From Geodermatophilus obscurus DSM 43160 (GTDB taxonomy: Bacteria > Actinomycetota > Actinomycetes > Mycobacteriales > Geodermatophilaceae), in assembly GCF_000025345.1 (NCBI RefSeq), contig NC_013757.1, forward strand, positions 5,208,001-5,272,000: 64,000 nucleotides of DNA, in the 5' to 3' direction. The notes below the pieces were generated by a model, which was not told the DNA's origin, ran no database searches, and saw only the letters and a program-made list of their open reading frames with translations. A program made the position numbers and the translations under genes. Shown piece after piece: positions 15,846-24,859 of the stretch (positions within the stretch are counted from its first letter, which is position 1; each line of letters starts with the position of its first letter).

Positions 15846-18220
15846 AGGGAGACCTCCAGGAGGGAGGCGCCGTGCGGCGCCGCGGACAGGGAGTCGTGGG
15901 TGGTGGGGTGCGTCGAGTAGAACGCCGGGTCGGCGGCGAGGATGGCGGCGCGGACGTCGAGCAGCTCGGTGACCTTGTCGCCGAGCACGGCCGAGCCCAG
16001 CAGGCCCATGTCGTCGATGTCGCTGCGGACGGCGGCCTCGCCGTCGACGATGTCGAGGATCTCCTCGACCACGATGGCCACGCTGCGGCCGTGGTCGGAG
16101 TAGACGATCACCTCGAGCACCTCGCGCTCGCTGTCGCCGTAGGCGCCCAGGTGCCGGTCCAGCCGGACGATCGGCAGGATCGCGCCGCGGTACTGCACGA
16201 CCTCCCGGTTGCCGACCTTCTCGACGGACTCCGTGCGCACCTGCTCGAGGCGGGTGACGGTGTCCAGCGGGATGGCGACCCGGCGGCCCCCGCCGATGGC
16301 GGCCAGCAGCATCCGCTGCCGCTCGGCGTCGGTCGCGACGGCCTGCAGCGCCGCCGCGCGGGACTCCTGGCGGTCGCTGCTCTCGGTGCGCAGCGCCCGG
16401 CGTGCCAGGGCCTGCACGTCGAGGATCAGGGCCACGGTGCCGTCGCCGAGGACGGTCGCGCCCGAGTAGAGGCCGATCGCCTTGAGCTGGCCGCCGACGG
16501 CCTTGACCACGATCTCCTCGGTGTTGATGACCCGGTCGACGACCAACCCGAAGCGGCGGCCCTCCGAGCGCAGCACCGCGATGACCACGTGCCCGTCGTG
16601 CCGGTCGGAGGTCAGGCCCAGGACGTCGGTCAGCCGGACCAGCGGGAGCAGCTCGCCGCGCAGCCGGTAGACCGGCGCACCGCCGACCTCCTCGACGGCG
16701 TTGGCCGCCTTCTCGGCGTCCAGCGAGACCAGCTCCTGCAGGCTGATCTGCGGGATGGCGTAGCGGTCGCCGGCGCACTCGACGGTCAGCGCCGGCACGA
16801 TGGCCAGGGTCAGCGGGATGCGCAGCCGGGTGCAGGTGCCCCTGCCGGGGGCGGACTCGACCTCGATGGTGCCGCCGATGGACTCGATGTTGGTCTTGAC
16901 GACGTCCATGCCGACGCCGCGACCGGAGACGTTGGTGACCTGCGCGGCCGTGGAGAACCCGGGCAGGAAGATCATCTGCAGGATGTCCTGCGGGCCCATG
17001 CGGGTGAGGGCCTCGGCGGTGACCAGCCCGCGCTCGACGGCCTTGGCGCCGAGCCGGACCGGGTCGATCCCGGCACCGTCGTCGGCGACCTCGACGACGA
17101 CCTGGCCGCTCTCGTGCCGCGCGCGCAGGGTGAGCACGCCCTCGGCCGGCTTGCCGACCCGGATCCGCGCGTCGGCGTCCTCGATGCCGTGGTCGACGGA
17201 GTTGCGGACCAGGTGGGTCAGCGGGTCCTTGACCGCCTCGAGCAGGGTCTTGTCCAGCTCGGTGTCGCGGCCCTCCATCTCCAGGCGGATGTTCTTCTGC
17301 AGCTGCAGGCCCAGGTCCCGGACGACGCGCGGCAGCTTCGACCAGATGTGGTCGATCGGCTGCATGCGCGTCTTCATGACGCCCTCCTGCAGCTCGCTGG
17401 CGATGAGGTTGAGCCGCTGCGAGGCGCGCACCAGGTCGGTGTCGTTGGAGCGCCCGACGTACTGGACGATCTGGTTGCGGGTGAGCACCAGCTCACCGAC
17501 CAGCAGCATCAGCTCGTCGAGCAGGTCGACGTCCACCCGGATGGTGCTGTCGGCGACGGCCCGGCGGGTCTGGCCGGTGCCGCTGTCGGCGGCGGGGGCA
17601 GCCTCGCCGTCCTGCGCGGCCTCGAACTCGGGGGCTGTCTCGACGACCGGTGCAGGGACGGCCGTCGCCGGCGCCGCGGCCACGGGGGCCGGCACCTCGG
17701 CGACGGGCGCGGACGCGGGCTCCTCGGGCGCCTCCGCCGCGGGGGCGGCAGCGGCCTGCGCCGGGACCTCGGCGAGGACGTCGACGACGACCTCGGCGGG
17801 CGCGGGGTCCGGCTCGGCGGCGGCCGGCGCAGGGGTGTCCTCCATGGCCGCGCTGATCTCCGCGACGACGGCGGATACGTCGACCGAGCCCTCGCCGCCG
17901 GTGGCCTCGATGGAGGCGAGCAGCGAGCGGACGGTGTCGACCATCTGCAGCAGGACGCTGGTCCGCTGCGGGGTCAGCTCCAGGGCGCCGTCCCGCAGCC
18001 GGGAGAGCATGTTCTCCCCGACGTGGGTGACCTCCTCGAGGCGGTGGAACGCCAGGAAGCCGCTGGTCCCCTTGATGGTGTGGATCGTGCGGAAGATGCT
18101 CGAGAGCCGCTCGCGGGAGTCGGGCTCCTGCTCGAGGGCGACCAGGTCGGTGTCCAGCTGGTCGAGGTTCTCGTGGCTCTCGACCAGGAACTCCTCGACG
18201 ATGTCGTCCAGACCGTCCAC
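15842..18220 (-). CDS. cheA: Chemotaxis histidine kinase CheA with two CheW-like domains
   Basis: 792 residues. I chose GTG 18220, which has a GAGAAGAG SD and leads straight into the Hpt domain. Domains: Hpt with phospho-His47 in RTIHTIKGTSGF; an Ala/Pro-rich linker (about 130-225) with no clear CheY-binding P2 domain; dimerisation helices (about 230-300); HATPase with N-box HLVRNSVDHGIED and G boxes; then two tandem CheW-like regulatory domains (about 485-620 and 640-770) where one is usual. It phosphorylates CheY and CheB. It is co-transcribed with cheW. The receptor gene upstream ends in a hairpin, so the cheAW pair probably has its own promoter in the 134-base gap. Confidence 0.93.
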   Translation of the reverse strand: MDGLDDIVEEFLVESHENLDQLDTDLVALEQEPDSRERLSSIFRTIHTIKGTSGFLAFHRLEEVTHVGENMLSRLRDGALELTPQRTSVLLQMVDTVRSLLASIEATGGEGSVDVSAVVAEISAAMEDTPAPAAAEPDPAPAEVVVDVLAEVPAQAAAAPAAEAPEEPASAPVAEVPAPVAAAPATAVPAPVVETAPEFEAAQDGEAAPAADSGTGQTRRAVADSTIRVDVDLLDELMLLVGELVLTRNQIVQYVGRSNDTDLVRASQRLNLIASELQEGVMKTRMQPIDHIWSKLPRVVRDLGLQLQKNIRLEMEGRDTELDKTLLEAVKDPLTHLVRNSVDHGIEDADARIRVGKPAEGVLTLRARHESGQVVVEVADDGAGIDPVRLGAKAVERGLVTAEALTRMGPQDILQMIFLPGFSTAAQVTNVSGRGVGMDVVKTNIESIGGTIEVESAPGRGTCTRLRIPLTLAIVPALTVECAGDRYAIPQISLQELVSLDAEKAANAVEEVGGAPVYRLRGELLPLVRLTDVLGLTSDRHDGHVVIAVLRSEGRRFGLVVDRVINTEEIVVKAVGGQLKAIGLYSGATVLGDGTVALILDVQALARRALRTESSDRQESRAAALQAVATDAERQRMLLAAIGGGRRVAIPLDTVTRLEQVRTESVEKVGNREVVQYRGAILPIVRLDRHLGAYGDSEREVLEVIVYSDHGRSVAIVVEEILDIVDGEAAVRSDIDDMGLLGSAVLGDKVTELLDVRAAILAADPAFYSTHPTTHDSLSAAPHGASLLEVSL

Positions 18221-18316
18221 GTTGCTCTTCTCTCTTCGTACCCGGGGAGCGGCGGGCGCGCTCTGGTTGGTGATCGGCGGAATCGGTGCCCAGGTCAAGC
18301 CCAACGGCCGACCCGG

Positions 18317-18348
18317 GCCCGCCGGCCGGGAGGCCCCGGCCGGCGGGC
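18317..18348 (-). terminator. Hairpin after chemoreceptor gene 1
   Basis: 14-bp perfect GC stem (GCCCGCCGGCCGGG and complement) with a 4-nt loop, five bases after the receptor stop codon on the minus strand. Confidence 0.8.
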
Positions 18349-18353
18349 GGTGC

Positions 18354-19985
18354 TCAGTAGGTGAAGCGGGCCACCGTGGTGCGCAGGTCGGCTGCCATCC
18401 GGGAGAGCTCGTCGACGGCGGTGCGGGTCTGGGTCAGCGCTTGGGTGGTGGAGTCCGCGGCGGCGGAGACCCCGGTGATGTTGCTGGCGATCTGACCCGA
18501 GCCCTGGGCGGCCTCGTTGACCGACCGGCTCATCTCGTTGGTGGTGGCGGTCTGCTCCTCCACCGCGCTGGCGATGGTGGTCTGCCGGTCGCTGATCTGG
18601 GCGACGATCGCGCTGATCTCGGCGATGGCGTTCACCGCCGCCGACGTGTCGCCCTGGATCGACTCGACGCGGCGGGCGATGTCCTCGGTGGCCTTGGCGG
18701 TCTCCTGGGCCAGCTCCTTGACCTCGTTGGCCACCACCGCGAAGCCCTTGCCCGCCTCCCCGGCACGCGCGGCCTCGATGGTGGCGTTGAGCGCCAGCAG
18801 GTTGGTCTGCTCGGCGATCGAGGTGATCACCTTCACCACGTTGCCGATCTCGGCCGAGGACTCCCCCAGCTTCGCCACCGTGGCCGTCGTCGTCTCCGCC
18901 GCGCTCACCGCGCGGGCCGCCACGTCGGAGGCCTCCGCGGCGTTGCTGGCGATCTCCCGGATGCTGGCGCCCATCTGCTCCGCGCCCGCCGCCACCGTCT
19001 GCACGCTGCGGGAGACCTCCTCCGCGGCGCCGGCCACCACACCGGACTGCGCCGAGGTCTCCTCCGCCGACGCCGAGATCTGCGCCGAGGACGCCGACAG
19101 CTCCTCCGAGGAGGCGGCGACCGCGTCCGCCGCGCCGACCACCGAGGTCATCACCGTGCGGAGCTCGCCGAGGGCGGCGTCGATCGCCGCAGCGGCCCGG
19201 CCCACCTCGTCGTCCCTGCGCACACCGGTCGTCCGGGTCAGGTCACCGGCGGCCAGGGCCTCCGCGACGGAGGCGACCGCGTCGATCGGCCGCACGATGC
19301 GCCGGGCCACGGTGAGCGCCAGGGCGAAGGCCAGGAGCGCTCCCAGGACGACGACGGCGATCATGGTCCACCGCGTCTGCGCCTGCTCCTCGTCGGCAGC
19401 GGCGTCCGCTGCGTGGACCCGGTCCTGCAGGGACTCGCGCAGGTCCGCGGTCAGCTGGAGCACCTCGAAGTACACGTTGTAGCCATCGCCCAGCACCAGG
19501 GCGTCGCCCGCCTCGATGCCGGCCGGCGTGTTCTGCGCGTACCGCAGGACGACCTGGTCGTCCACGGCGAAGTAGGCGTCCCACTGCTGCTGGATCTGGG
19601 TGAACGTCGCACGCTCGGTGTCCGTGAGGACGTCCGTGGGGATGTCCTCGAGGTGGCCGCGCAGCCGGTCGGCGCTGTCGAGGAACCCGGCCCGGTTGGC
19701 GTTGCCGTCCTGGACCGCGGCGGCACCACCGACACGGCGCGCGTCCCAGGCGTAGGCGGTCTGCCAGCCGGTCACGTCCGCGTTGGACGTCTCGATCTCC
19801 TGGACGCCGGTGAGCACTGCCGCGAGGCGACCCACCTCGTCCCGGGCCTCGCCGGCTGCTCCCAGCCCGCTCAACGCGAAGCCGCCGACGGCGACCGCGG
19901 CGGCCATCCCCGCGGCGCCGACGGCCAGGATCGACCCCCGGACCCCGATGCGGCCGGCCCACCGCCCACCCGTGCTGGTGCTCAT
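18354..19985 (-). CDS. Methyl-accepting chemotaxis protein 1
   Basis: 543 residues from ATG 19985 (GGGAG nine bases upstream; an earlier ATG at 19994 has the SD too close). Topology: TM1 about residues 15-38; an extracytoplasmic four-helix-type sensor about 40-190; TM2 about 200-222; HAMP about 222-275; and a long coiled-coil signalling domain with methylation helices and the highly conserved hairpin tip [19 protein letters not shown]. No classic ligand domain is named, so the stimulus is unknown. It ends in RFTY like its two neighbours and lacks an NWETF tether. A 233-bp stretch is identical to receptor 2. Monocistronic by flanking hairpins. Confidence 0.93.
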   Translation of the reverse strand: MSTSTGGRWAGRIGVRGSILAVGAAGMAAAVAVGGFALSGLGAAGEARDEVGRLAAVLTGVQEIETSNADVTGWQTAYAWDARRVGGAAAVQDGNANRAGFLDSADRLRGHLEDIPTDVLTDTERATFTQIQQQWDAYFAVDDQVVLRYAQNTPAGIEAGDALVLGDGYNVYFEVLQLTADLRESLQDRVHAADAAADEEQAQTRWTMIAVVVLGALLAFALALTVARRIVRPIDAVASVAEALAAGDLTRTTGVRRDDEVGRAAAAIDAALGELRTVMTSVVGAADAVAASSEELSASSAQISASAEETSAQSGVVAGAAEEVSRSVQTVAAGAEQMGASIREIASNAAEASDVAARAVSAAETTTATVAKLGESSAEIGNVVKVITSIAEQTNLLALNATIEAARAGEAGKGFAVVANEVKELAQETAKATEDIARRVESIQGDTSAAVNAIAEISAIVAQISDRQTTIASAVEEQTATTNEMSRSVNEAAQGSGQIASNITGVSAAADSTTQALTQTRTAVDELSRMAADLRTTVARFTY

Positions 19986-20161
19986 CCCGTGCATCTCCCG
20001 TTCCTGTCCCGGTGCCGGTTCATGGCTGCGTGTGCCTCGTCCGCCGCGGACCGGAGCGCGGTGGTCGACGAGAAAAATAGGGCGTCCCCATTCCGCTCGA
20101 CTCGTTTCTCGGCGCGTGTCGCGGAGTGCCGAACAAATGCTCGGGCCACCGGTTCCTGCAG

Positions 20162-20169
20162 TGTCGACA
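20162..20169. promoter_or_regulatory. TGTCGACA motif upstream of chemoreceptor 1
   Basis: Same palindrome as upstream of cheB and receptor 2, here 177 bases before the start codon. The 326-base gap 19986-20311 otherwise holds AT-richer patches (for example CTATTTTTCT on the minus strand at 20072-20081) and the receptor 2 terminator. Confidence 0.45.
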
Positions 20170-20252
20170 AATGGCCCAGGACCATTCTCGGGGCCCGTGG
20201 GGAGAGGACGGAACGGCGACCGGCCACCGCCCGTGGGAGCCCGTGCAGACGC

Positions 20253-20293
20253 CGACGGGGCGGCGGTCGGGATGGCCGACCGCCGCCCCGTCG
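20253..20293 (-). terminator. Hairpin after chemoreceptor gene 2
   Basis: 18-bp perfect GC stem (CGACGGGGCGGCGGTCGG and complement) with loop GATGG, 18 bases beyond the receptor 2 stop codon. Confidence 0.85.
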
Positions 20294-20311
20294 CCGGGTG
20301 CGTCGAGTGCC

Positions 20312-21925
20312 TCAGTAGGTGAAGCGGGAGACGCTGGTGCGCAGCTCGGCCGCCATGCGGGAGAGCTCGTCGACGGCGGTGCGGGTCTGGGTCAGCGCCT
20401 GGGTGGTGGAGTCCGCGGCACCGGAGACACCGCTGATGTTCGCGGCGATCTGACCTGCTCCCGAGGCGGCCTCGGTCACGGACCGCGACATCTCGTTCGT
20501 CGTCGCCGTCTGCTCCTCCACCGCGGAGGCGATGGTGGTCTGCCGGTCGGAGATCTGCGCGACGATCTGCGAGATCTCCCCGATCGCCCCGACCGCGGCA
20601 CCGGTGTCCTTCTGGATCGCCTCGACGCGGCGGGCGATGTCCTCGGTGGCCTTGGCGGTCTCCTGGGCCAGCTCCTTGACCTCGTTGGCGACCACCGCGA
20701 AGCCCTTGCCGGCCTCCCCGGCGCGGGCGGCCTCGATGGTGGCGTTGAGCGCCAGCAGGTTGGTCTGCTCGGCGATGCTGGTGATGACCTTGACGACGTT
20801 GCCGATCTCGGCCGAGGACTCCCCCAGCTTGGCCACCGTGGCCGTCGTCGTCTCCGCCGCGCTCACCGCGCGGGCCGCCACGTCGGAGGCCTCCGCGGCG
20901 TTGCTGGCGATCTCCCGGATGCTGGCGCCCATCTGCTCCGCGCCCGCCGCCACCGTCTGCACGCTGCGGGAGACCTCCTCCGCGGCGCCGGCCACCACAC
21001 CGGACTGCGCCGAGGTCTCCTCCGCCGACGCCGAGATCTGCGCCGAGGACGCCGACAGCTCCTCGGAGCTGGCCGCCACCGCGTCGGCCGACGAGGCCAC
21101 CGCGGCGAGGACGCCGCGCAGGCTCTCCTGGGCCGCGCTCAGCGCGCCGGCCATGCGGCCCAGCTCGTCCTGGCCCCGCACCTCGGGCGCCACCGTCAGG
21201 TCACCGGCCGCGAGGGCCTCGACCGACGTCTGCACGGACCGCACCGTCCGGGTGATGCGCCGGACGACGAACACGGTCAGCCCACCGGCGACGGCGATGC
21301 CGGCGGCCAGCGACAGCCACAGCGTCAGGACGGCGGTGTCGGCGATCTGCTGGGCGTCGTCGGTGTCGGTCTGCCCGGCGGCCACGCGGCGCTCCTGCAT
21401 GGCCGAGTACTCGTCCATGATGACGTCGGTGGCCTGCTGCAGCGGACCGCTGACGATCTGCCCGGCGAGGACCGGGTTGCCGGCGTCGGCCGCGGGGACC
21501 AGTTGCCCGTCGGCGATCGCGTAGTAGTCCTCCAGGTGGCCCCGGAAGGTCGCGAAGGCCTCCTTGTTGACCGTCACCTCGGCGTAGGCGTCGAGCTGGT
21601 CCTCCAAGCTCTGCCGCCGCTCGGCCAGGTCGGTGCGCAGGGCGGCCCGGGTCTGGGGGTCGGCGAGGCCGTACTGCGTGTACCGGGCGCGGTCACCCTG
21701 GTAGGAGCGCTGGATGTCGGCCAGGTCGGACAGGGTCACGACGTTGTCGTTGATCCGGGCCGCGGCGGCGTTGAGCGACCCGATGCGCAGGACCGCGAGG
21801 ACGGTCATGGAGACGGCGACCACGGCGAGAACGCCAACGGCGGCACCGATCTTCACCCCGATCGGGCGGTCGGCGAACCAGCCCCCGGAACGTCCGGGGG
21901 AGGCCGCGGTGGCGGGGACGGACAT
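20312..21925 (-). CDS. Methyl-accepting chemotaxis protein 2
   Basis: 537 residues from ATG 21925 with AGGAG six bases before it. The N-terminus [13 protein letters not shown] is shared with receptor 3 and precedes TM1 (about residues 24-46). A four-helix-bundle sensor with [11 protein letters not shown] follows to about 200, then TM2 (about 210-232), HAMP, and the signalling domain with [19 protein letters not shown]. The C-terminus RFTY is shared by all three. The signalling half is nearly identical to receptor 1, while the sensor half is closer to receptor 3, so it looks like a mosaic. Ligand unknown. Flanked by hairpins on both sides, it is probably its own transcription unit. Confidence 0.93.
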   Translation of the reverse strand: MSVPATAASPGRSGGWFADRPIGVKIGAAVGVLAVVAVSMTVLAVLRIGSLNAAAARINDNVVTLSDLADIQRSYQGDRARYTQYGLADPQTRAALRTDLAERRQSLEDQLDAYAEVTVNKEAFATFRGHLEDYYAIADGQLVPAADAGNPVLAGQIVSGPLQQATDVIMDEYSAMQERRVAAGQTDTDDAQQIADTAVLTLWLSLAAGIAVAGGLTVFVVRRITRTVRSVQTSVEALAAGDLTVAPEVRGQDELGRMAGALSAAQESLRGVLAAVASSADAVAASSEELSASSAQISASAEETSAQSGVVAGAAEEVSRSVQTVAAGAEQMGASIREIASNAAEASDVAARAVSAAETTTATVAKLGESSAEIGNVVKVITSIAEQTNLLALNATIEAARAGEAGKGFAVVANEVKELAQETAKATEDIARRVEAIQKDTGAAVGAIGEISQIVAQISDRQTTIASAVEEQTATTNEMSRSVTEAASGAGQIAANISGVSGAADSTTQALTQTRTAVDELSRMAAELRTSVSRFTY

Positions 21926-22103
21926 GCTGGCTCCTGGGTGCGAGAGGACACGTGCGGATTGGCGCGCACCCTCTGCCGACGGATCCCGCAGACGTGGCGC
22001 GTGGTGGAATGCTCGCGTCTTCCGGACGGCGCCGTGACGCATTTCCGGGTGTGTCGTGGATGGTGCGTGAGAAATGTCGATGACCGCATTTCCGGTGCCG
22101 CCT

Positions 22104-22111
22104 TGTCGACA
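22104..22111. promoter_or_regulatory. TGTCGACA motif upstream of chemoreceptor 2
   Basis: 179 bases before the receptor 2 start codon, nearly the same distance as for receptor 1. Confidence 0.45.
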
Positions 22112-22143
22112 CGGCCCGGCTGTCGTCCGGGCCATTCCGCACG

Positions 22144-22180
22144 GAGAGCGCGTGACCGGCGGTGCCGGTCACGCGCTCTC
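22144..22180 (-). terminator. Hairpin after chemoreceptor gene 3
   Basis: 16-bp perfect stem (GAGAGCGCGTGACCGG and complement) with a 5-nt loop, 16 bases after the receptor 3 stop codon. Confidence 0.85.
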
Positions 22181-22196
22181 GGACGACGTGCACAGG

Positions 22197-23813
22197 TCAG
22201 TAGGTGAAGCGGACCACCGTGGTGCGCAGGTCGGCGGCCATGCGGGAGAGCTCGTCGACGGCCGTGCGCGTCTGGGCCAGCGCCTGCGTGGTCGCATCCG
22301 CGGCGGTGGACACCCCGCCGATGTTGTCGGCGATCTGGCCCGAGCCGGCGGCGGCCTCGGTCACCGACCGGGACATCTCGCTGGTGGTCGCCGTCTGCTC
22401 CTCGACGGCGCTGGCGATGGTGGTCTGGTAGTCGTTGATCTGGCCGATGACCTCGCTGATCCGCCCGATCGCGGCGACGGCACCGCTGGTGTCGCCCTGG
22501 ATGGCCTCCACGCGGCGGGCGATGTCCTCGGTGGCCTTGGCGGTCTCCTGGGCCAGCTCCTTGACCTCGTTGGCGACCACCGCGAAGCCCTTGCCGGCCT
22601 CACCGGCCCGCGCGGCCTCGATGGTGGCGTTCAGCGCCAGCAGGTTCGTCTGCTCCGCGATCGACGTGATGACCTTGACGACGTCCCCGATCTCCTTGGA
22701 GGACTCCCCCAGCTTGGTGATCGTCGCCGTCGTCGCCTCCGCCTCGGTCACCGCCTGTGCCGCGACCTGGGCCGCCTCCGCGGCGTTCTGGCTGATCTCC
22801 CGGATGGAGACGCCCATCCGATCCGCGCCGGCCGCCACCGTCTGCACGCTGAGCGAGACCTCCTCCGCCGCGCCGGCCACCACACCGGACTGCGCGGACG
22901 TCTCCTCCGCCGAGGCCGAGATCTGGGCCGCGGAGGCCGACAACTCCTCCGACGACGCCGCCACCGCATCGGCCGAGGCGCCGACGGTGGAGAGCACCTC
23001 GCGCAGGCCGCCCTGAGCCTCGCACAGCGACCGCGCCATCCGCCCGAGCTCGTCGTCGGAGGACACCTCGGGCGACACGGTGAGGTCACCGGCCGCGAGC
23101 GCCTCCACCGACCGCTGCACCGACCGCACCGTGCGGACGATCTGCCGGACGACCAGGACGACCAGCAGCGCTCCCACGCCGACGCTCGCCGCCAGGATGG
23201 TCCACAGTGTGACCGCGGCCGTGCCGGCCGCAGCGGCCTCGTCCTCGATGTCAGCGGTGACGTCCTCGGCCTGGAGGTCCATCATGACGGTGAACTGGTC
23301 CATGAGGAGGTCGGTCGCCGCCTGCACCTCCCCGGTCACCAGGACCGCTGCGGCGGCCGAGTCACCCCGGTCGGCCACCGGCACCAGCTGCTGGTCGACA
23401 ACGGCGTAGTACTCGTCGAGCAGCGCGACGAACGTCGCGTAGGCCTCGGGGTCGATGGCGTGGCGCTCGTACTCCTCGACCTGCGCCTCCAGGACGGGCC
23501 TGCGGTCGGCCAGATCGGCGCGGAGGGCGGCCCGCTGCGCCTCGGTCGCCAGGGCGTAGGTGATGTACCGGGCACGGTCGCCCTGGTACGACCGCTGGAT
23601 GTTGCCGAGGTCGATGAGGCCTTCGATGTTGTGGTCGTAGATCTCCTGCTGGCCGTCGTGCAGAGCCTGAATTCGCTGCACGGCGATGCCGGTGAGGAGC
23701 AGGCCGACGAGGGCGCTGAAGGCGATGAGCGAAGCGATCTTGACGCCGATCGGCCGGTCGGCGAACCAGCCCCCGGAACTCCGGGCGCGGGGAGGCGAGA
23801 CGGTCGCGGTCAT
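22197..23813 (-). CDS. Methyl-accepting chemotaxis protein 3
   Basis: 538 residues from ATG 23813 (AGGAG, spacing 8). It has the same [15 protein letters not shown] leader as receptor 2, TM1 about residues 28-50, a four-helix-type sensor with [17 protein letters not shown]2 about 212-234, HAMP, and a signalling domain with the conserved [19 protein letters not shown] tip. The sensor differs from receptor 2 outside the [11 protein letters not shown] helix, so a related but distinct signal is likely. It ends in RFTY and has no CheR tether. A striking low-GC palindrome lies 144 bases upstream. Confidence 0.93.
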   Translation of the reverse strand: MTATVSPPRARSSGGWFADRPIGVKIASLIAFSALVGLLLTGIAVQRIQALHDGQQEIYDHNIEGLIDLGNIQRSYQGDRARYITYALATEAQRAALRADLADRRPVLEAQVEEYERHAIDPEAYATFVALLDEYYAVVDQQLVPVADRGDSAAAAVLVTGEVQAATDLLMDQFTVMMDLQAEDVTADIEDEAAAAGTAAVTLWTILAASVGVGALLVVLVVRQIVRTVRSVQRSVEALAAGDLTVSPEVSSDDELGRMARSLCEAQGGLREVLSTVGASADAVAASSEELSASAAQISASAEETSAQSGVVAGAAEEVSLSVQTVAAGADRMGVSIREISQNAAEAAQVAAQAVTEAEATTATITKLGESSKEIGDVVKVITSIAEQTNLLALNATIEAARAGEAGKGFAVVANEVKELAQETAKATEDIARRVEAIQGDTSGAVAAIGRISEVIGQINDYQTTIASAVEEQTATTSEMSRSVTEAAAGSGQIADNIGGVSTAADATTQALAQTRTAVDELSRMAADLRTTVVRFTY

Positions 23814-23956
23814 GGGGGTACTCCTGGATGCGTCTGTCGGACGAGTGGTCGTCGGTGCAGCCGCGAGCTCGGACTCGCGCCGCACGCGTGCACTGAGGCG
23901 CCGGACAGAGTGAGCCATCTGCACCGCTGGTGGACCGCAGTGCCGGGCGTGTCGGA

Positions 23957-23985
23957 GTACTCACTTGAAACTCTCAAGTGAGTAC
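23957..23985. promoter_or_regulatory. Perfect 12-bp inverted repeat upstream of chemoreceptor 3
   Basis: Arms GTACTCACTTGA and TCAAGTGAGTAC with a 5-nt loop (AACTC). It is far more AT-rich than its surroundings. It could be an operator for receptor 3 or a hairpin downstream of otsB. The lack of GC in the stem and its position 144 bases before the receptor start favour an operator. Confidence 0.6.
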
Positions 23986-24001
23986 GGCGCGGAGGTCGAT
24001 T

Positions 24002-24009
24002 GGTCGACA
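24002..24009. promoter_or_regulatory. TGTCGACC motif upstream of chemoreceptor 3
   Basis: Seven of eight bases match TGTCGACA on the minus strand, 189 bases before the start codon. This is the same arrangement as receptors 1 and 2. Confidence 0.3.
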
Positions 24010-24094
24010 GGGCGGGCGGCGCGGACCGCCGGGAGTCCGGACGGTCGCGCAGGGAGACGGCCGTGCACCGTCCTGGCGGACCGGCCGCGCCGGA

Positions 24095-24859
24095 TCAGTC
24101 GAGCGCGCCGGCCAGCGTCTCCAGGAGGACGACGACCGCGGCCGGGTCGGGGACGCGGTACCGCGCCGCGGTCTCGCCCTCGCCCACCTTGACGGTGAGG
24201 TCGCCGGGGGACAGGACGCGGAAGGCGTCCTCGTCGGTGCGGTCGTCGCCGAGGTAGACCGTCGCGGCCGCACCGAGGTCGTCGCGGAGCCGCAGCAGGG
24301 CACTGCCCTTGTCGGCGTCGGTGACGGCGAGCTCGAGCACCTCCTTGCCCGGCTTCTTCGTCAGGAACGGATCCGCGGCGGCATCGGCCCGCTCCAGCAG
24401 TGCGGCGGCCGCCGCGCGGTCGGTCACCTGCCGCACGTGCACCGCCACGCTGGCGGGCTTGACCTCCAGCCGCGCGCCGGGCACCGCCGCGACGAGCGGG
24501 GCCAGCCACTCGGCGAGCACGTCCCGCCGGCCGGCGAGCTCCGCGGTCAGCGGCCCGCCGTACTCCGCCCCGTGGCTGCCGATCCAGCGGTAGGGCCCCT
24601 CGAAGCCGCTGACCGCACGCAGGTCGGCCACGCCGCGGCCGCTCACCAGCGCCACGGTGACCGCGTCGGCGGCGGCCACCCGCGCCAGCGCCGCGGCGAC
24701 CCCCGGCAGCGGCACGGCGGCCGACGGGTCACCCACCAGAGGGGCGAGGACGCCGTCGTAGTCGCTGGCCACCAGCAGTGGCCGCCGTCCGGCCACGGCC
24801 GCCAGCGCCTCGGCGAGGTCGGCCGACAGCCCGCCGGCGGACGCCGCCGGCCCGCTCAC
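24095..24859 (-). CDS. otsB: Trehalose-6-phosphate phosphatase
   Basis: 254 residues from GTG 24859, overlapping the otsA stop (GTGA). HAD-superfamily motifs: [10 protein letters not shown] (motif I with nucleophile Asp), LVSGRG (motif II region), KPGKEVLEL, and [12 protein letters not shown] (motif IV with acidic pair). Length is typical. It removes phosphate from trehalose-6-phosphate to give trehalose, completing the OtsA-OtsB route in the cytoplasm. Translational coupling to otsA implies balanced synthesis. Confidence 0.93.
   Translation of the reverse strand: MSGPAASAGGLSADLAEALAAVAGRRPLLVASDYDGVLAPLVGDPSAAVPLPGVAAALARVAAADAVTVALVSGRGVADLRAVSGFEGPYRWIGSHGAEYGGPLTAELAGRRDVLAEWLAPLVAAVPGARLEVKPASVAVHVRQVTDRAAAAALLERADAAADPFLTKKPGKEVLELAVTDADKGSALLRLRDDLGAAATVYLGDDRTDEDAFRVLSPGDLTVKVGEGETAARYRVPDPAAVVVLLETLAGALD

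Noticed and set aside
15872..18364. 830-codon plus-strand open frame opposite cheA
   Set aside because: It is the antisense of cheA, whose domains and motifs are unambiguous. The same reasoning removes the long frames opposite the receptors, otsA, asnO and glpD.
18354..23813. CheR-tethering pentapeptide on the receptors
   Set aside because: All three end in RFTY. No NWETF-like tail is present.
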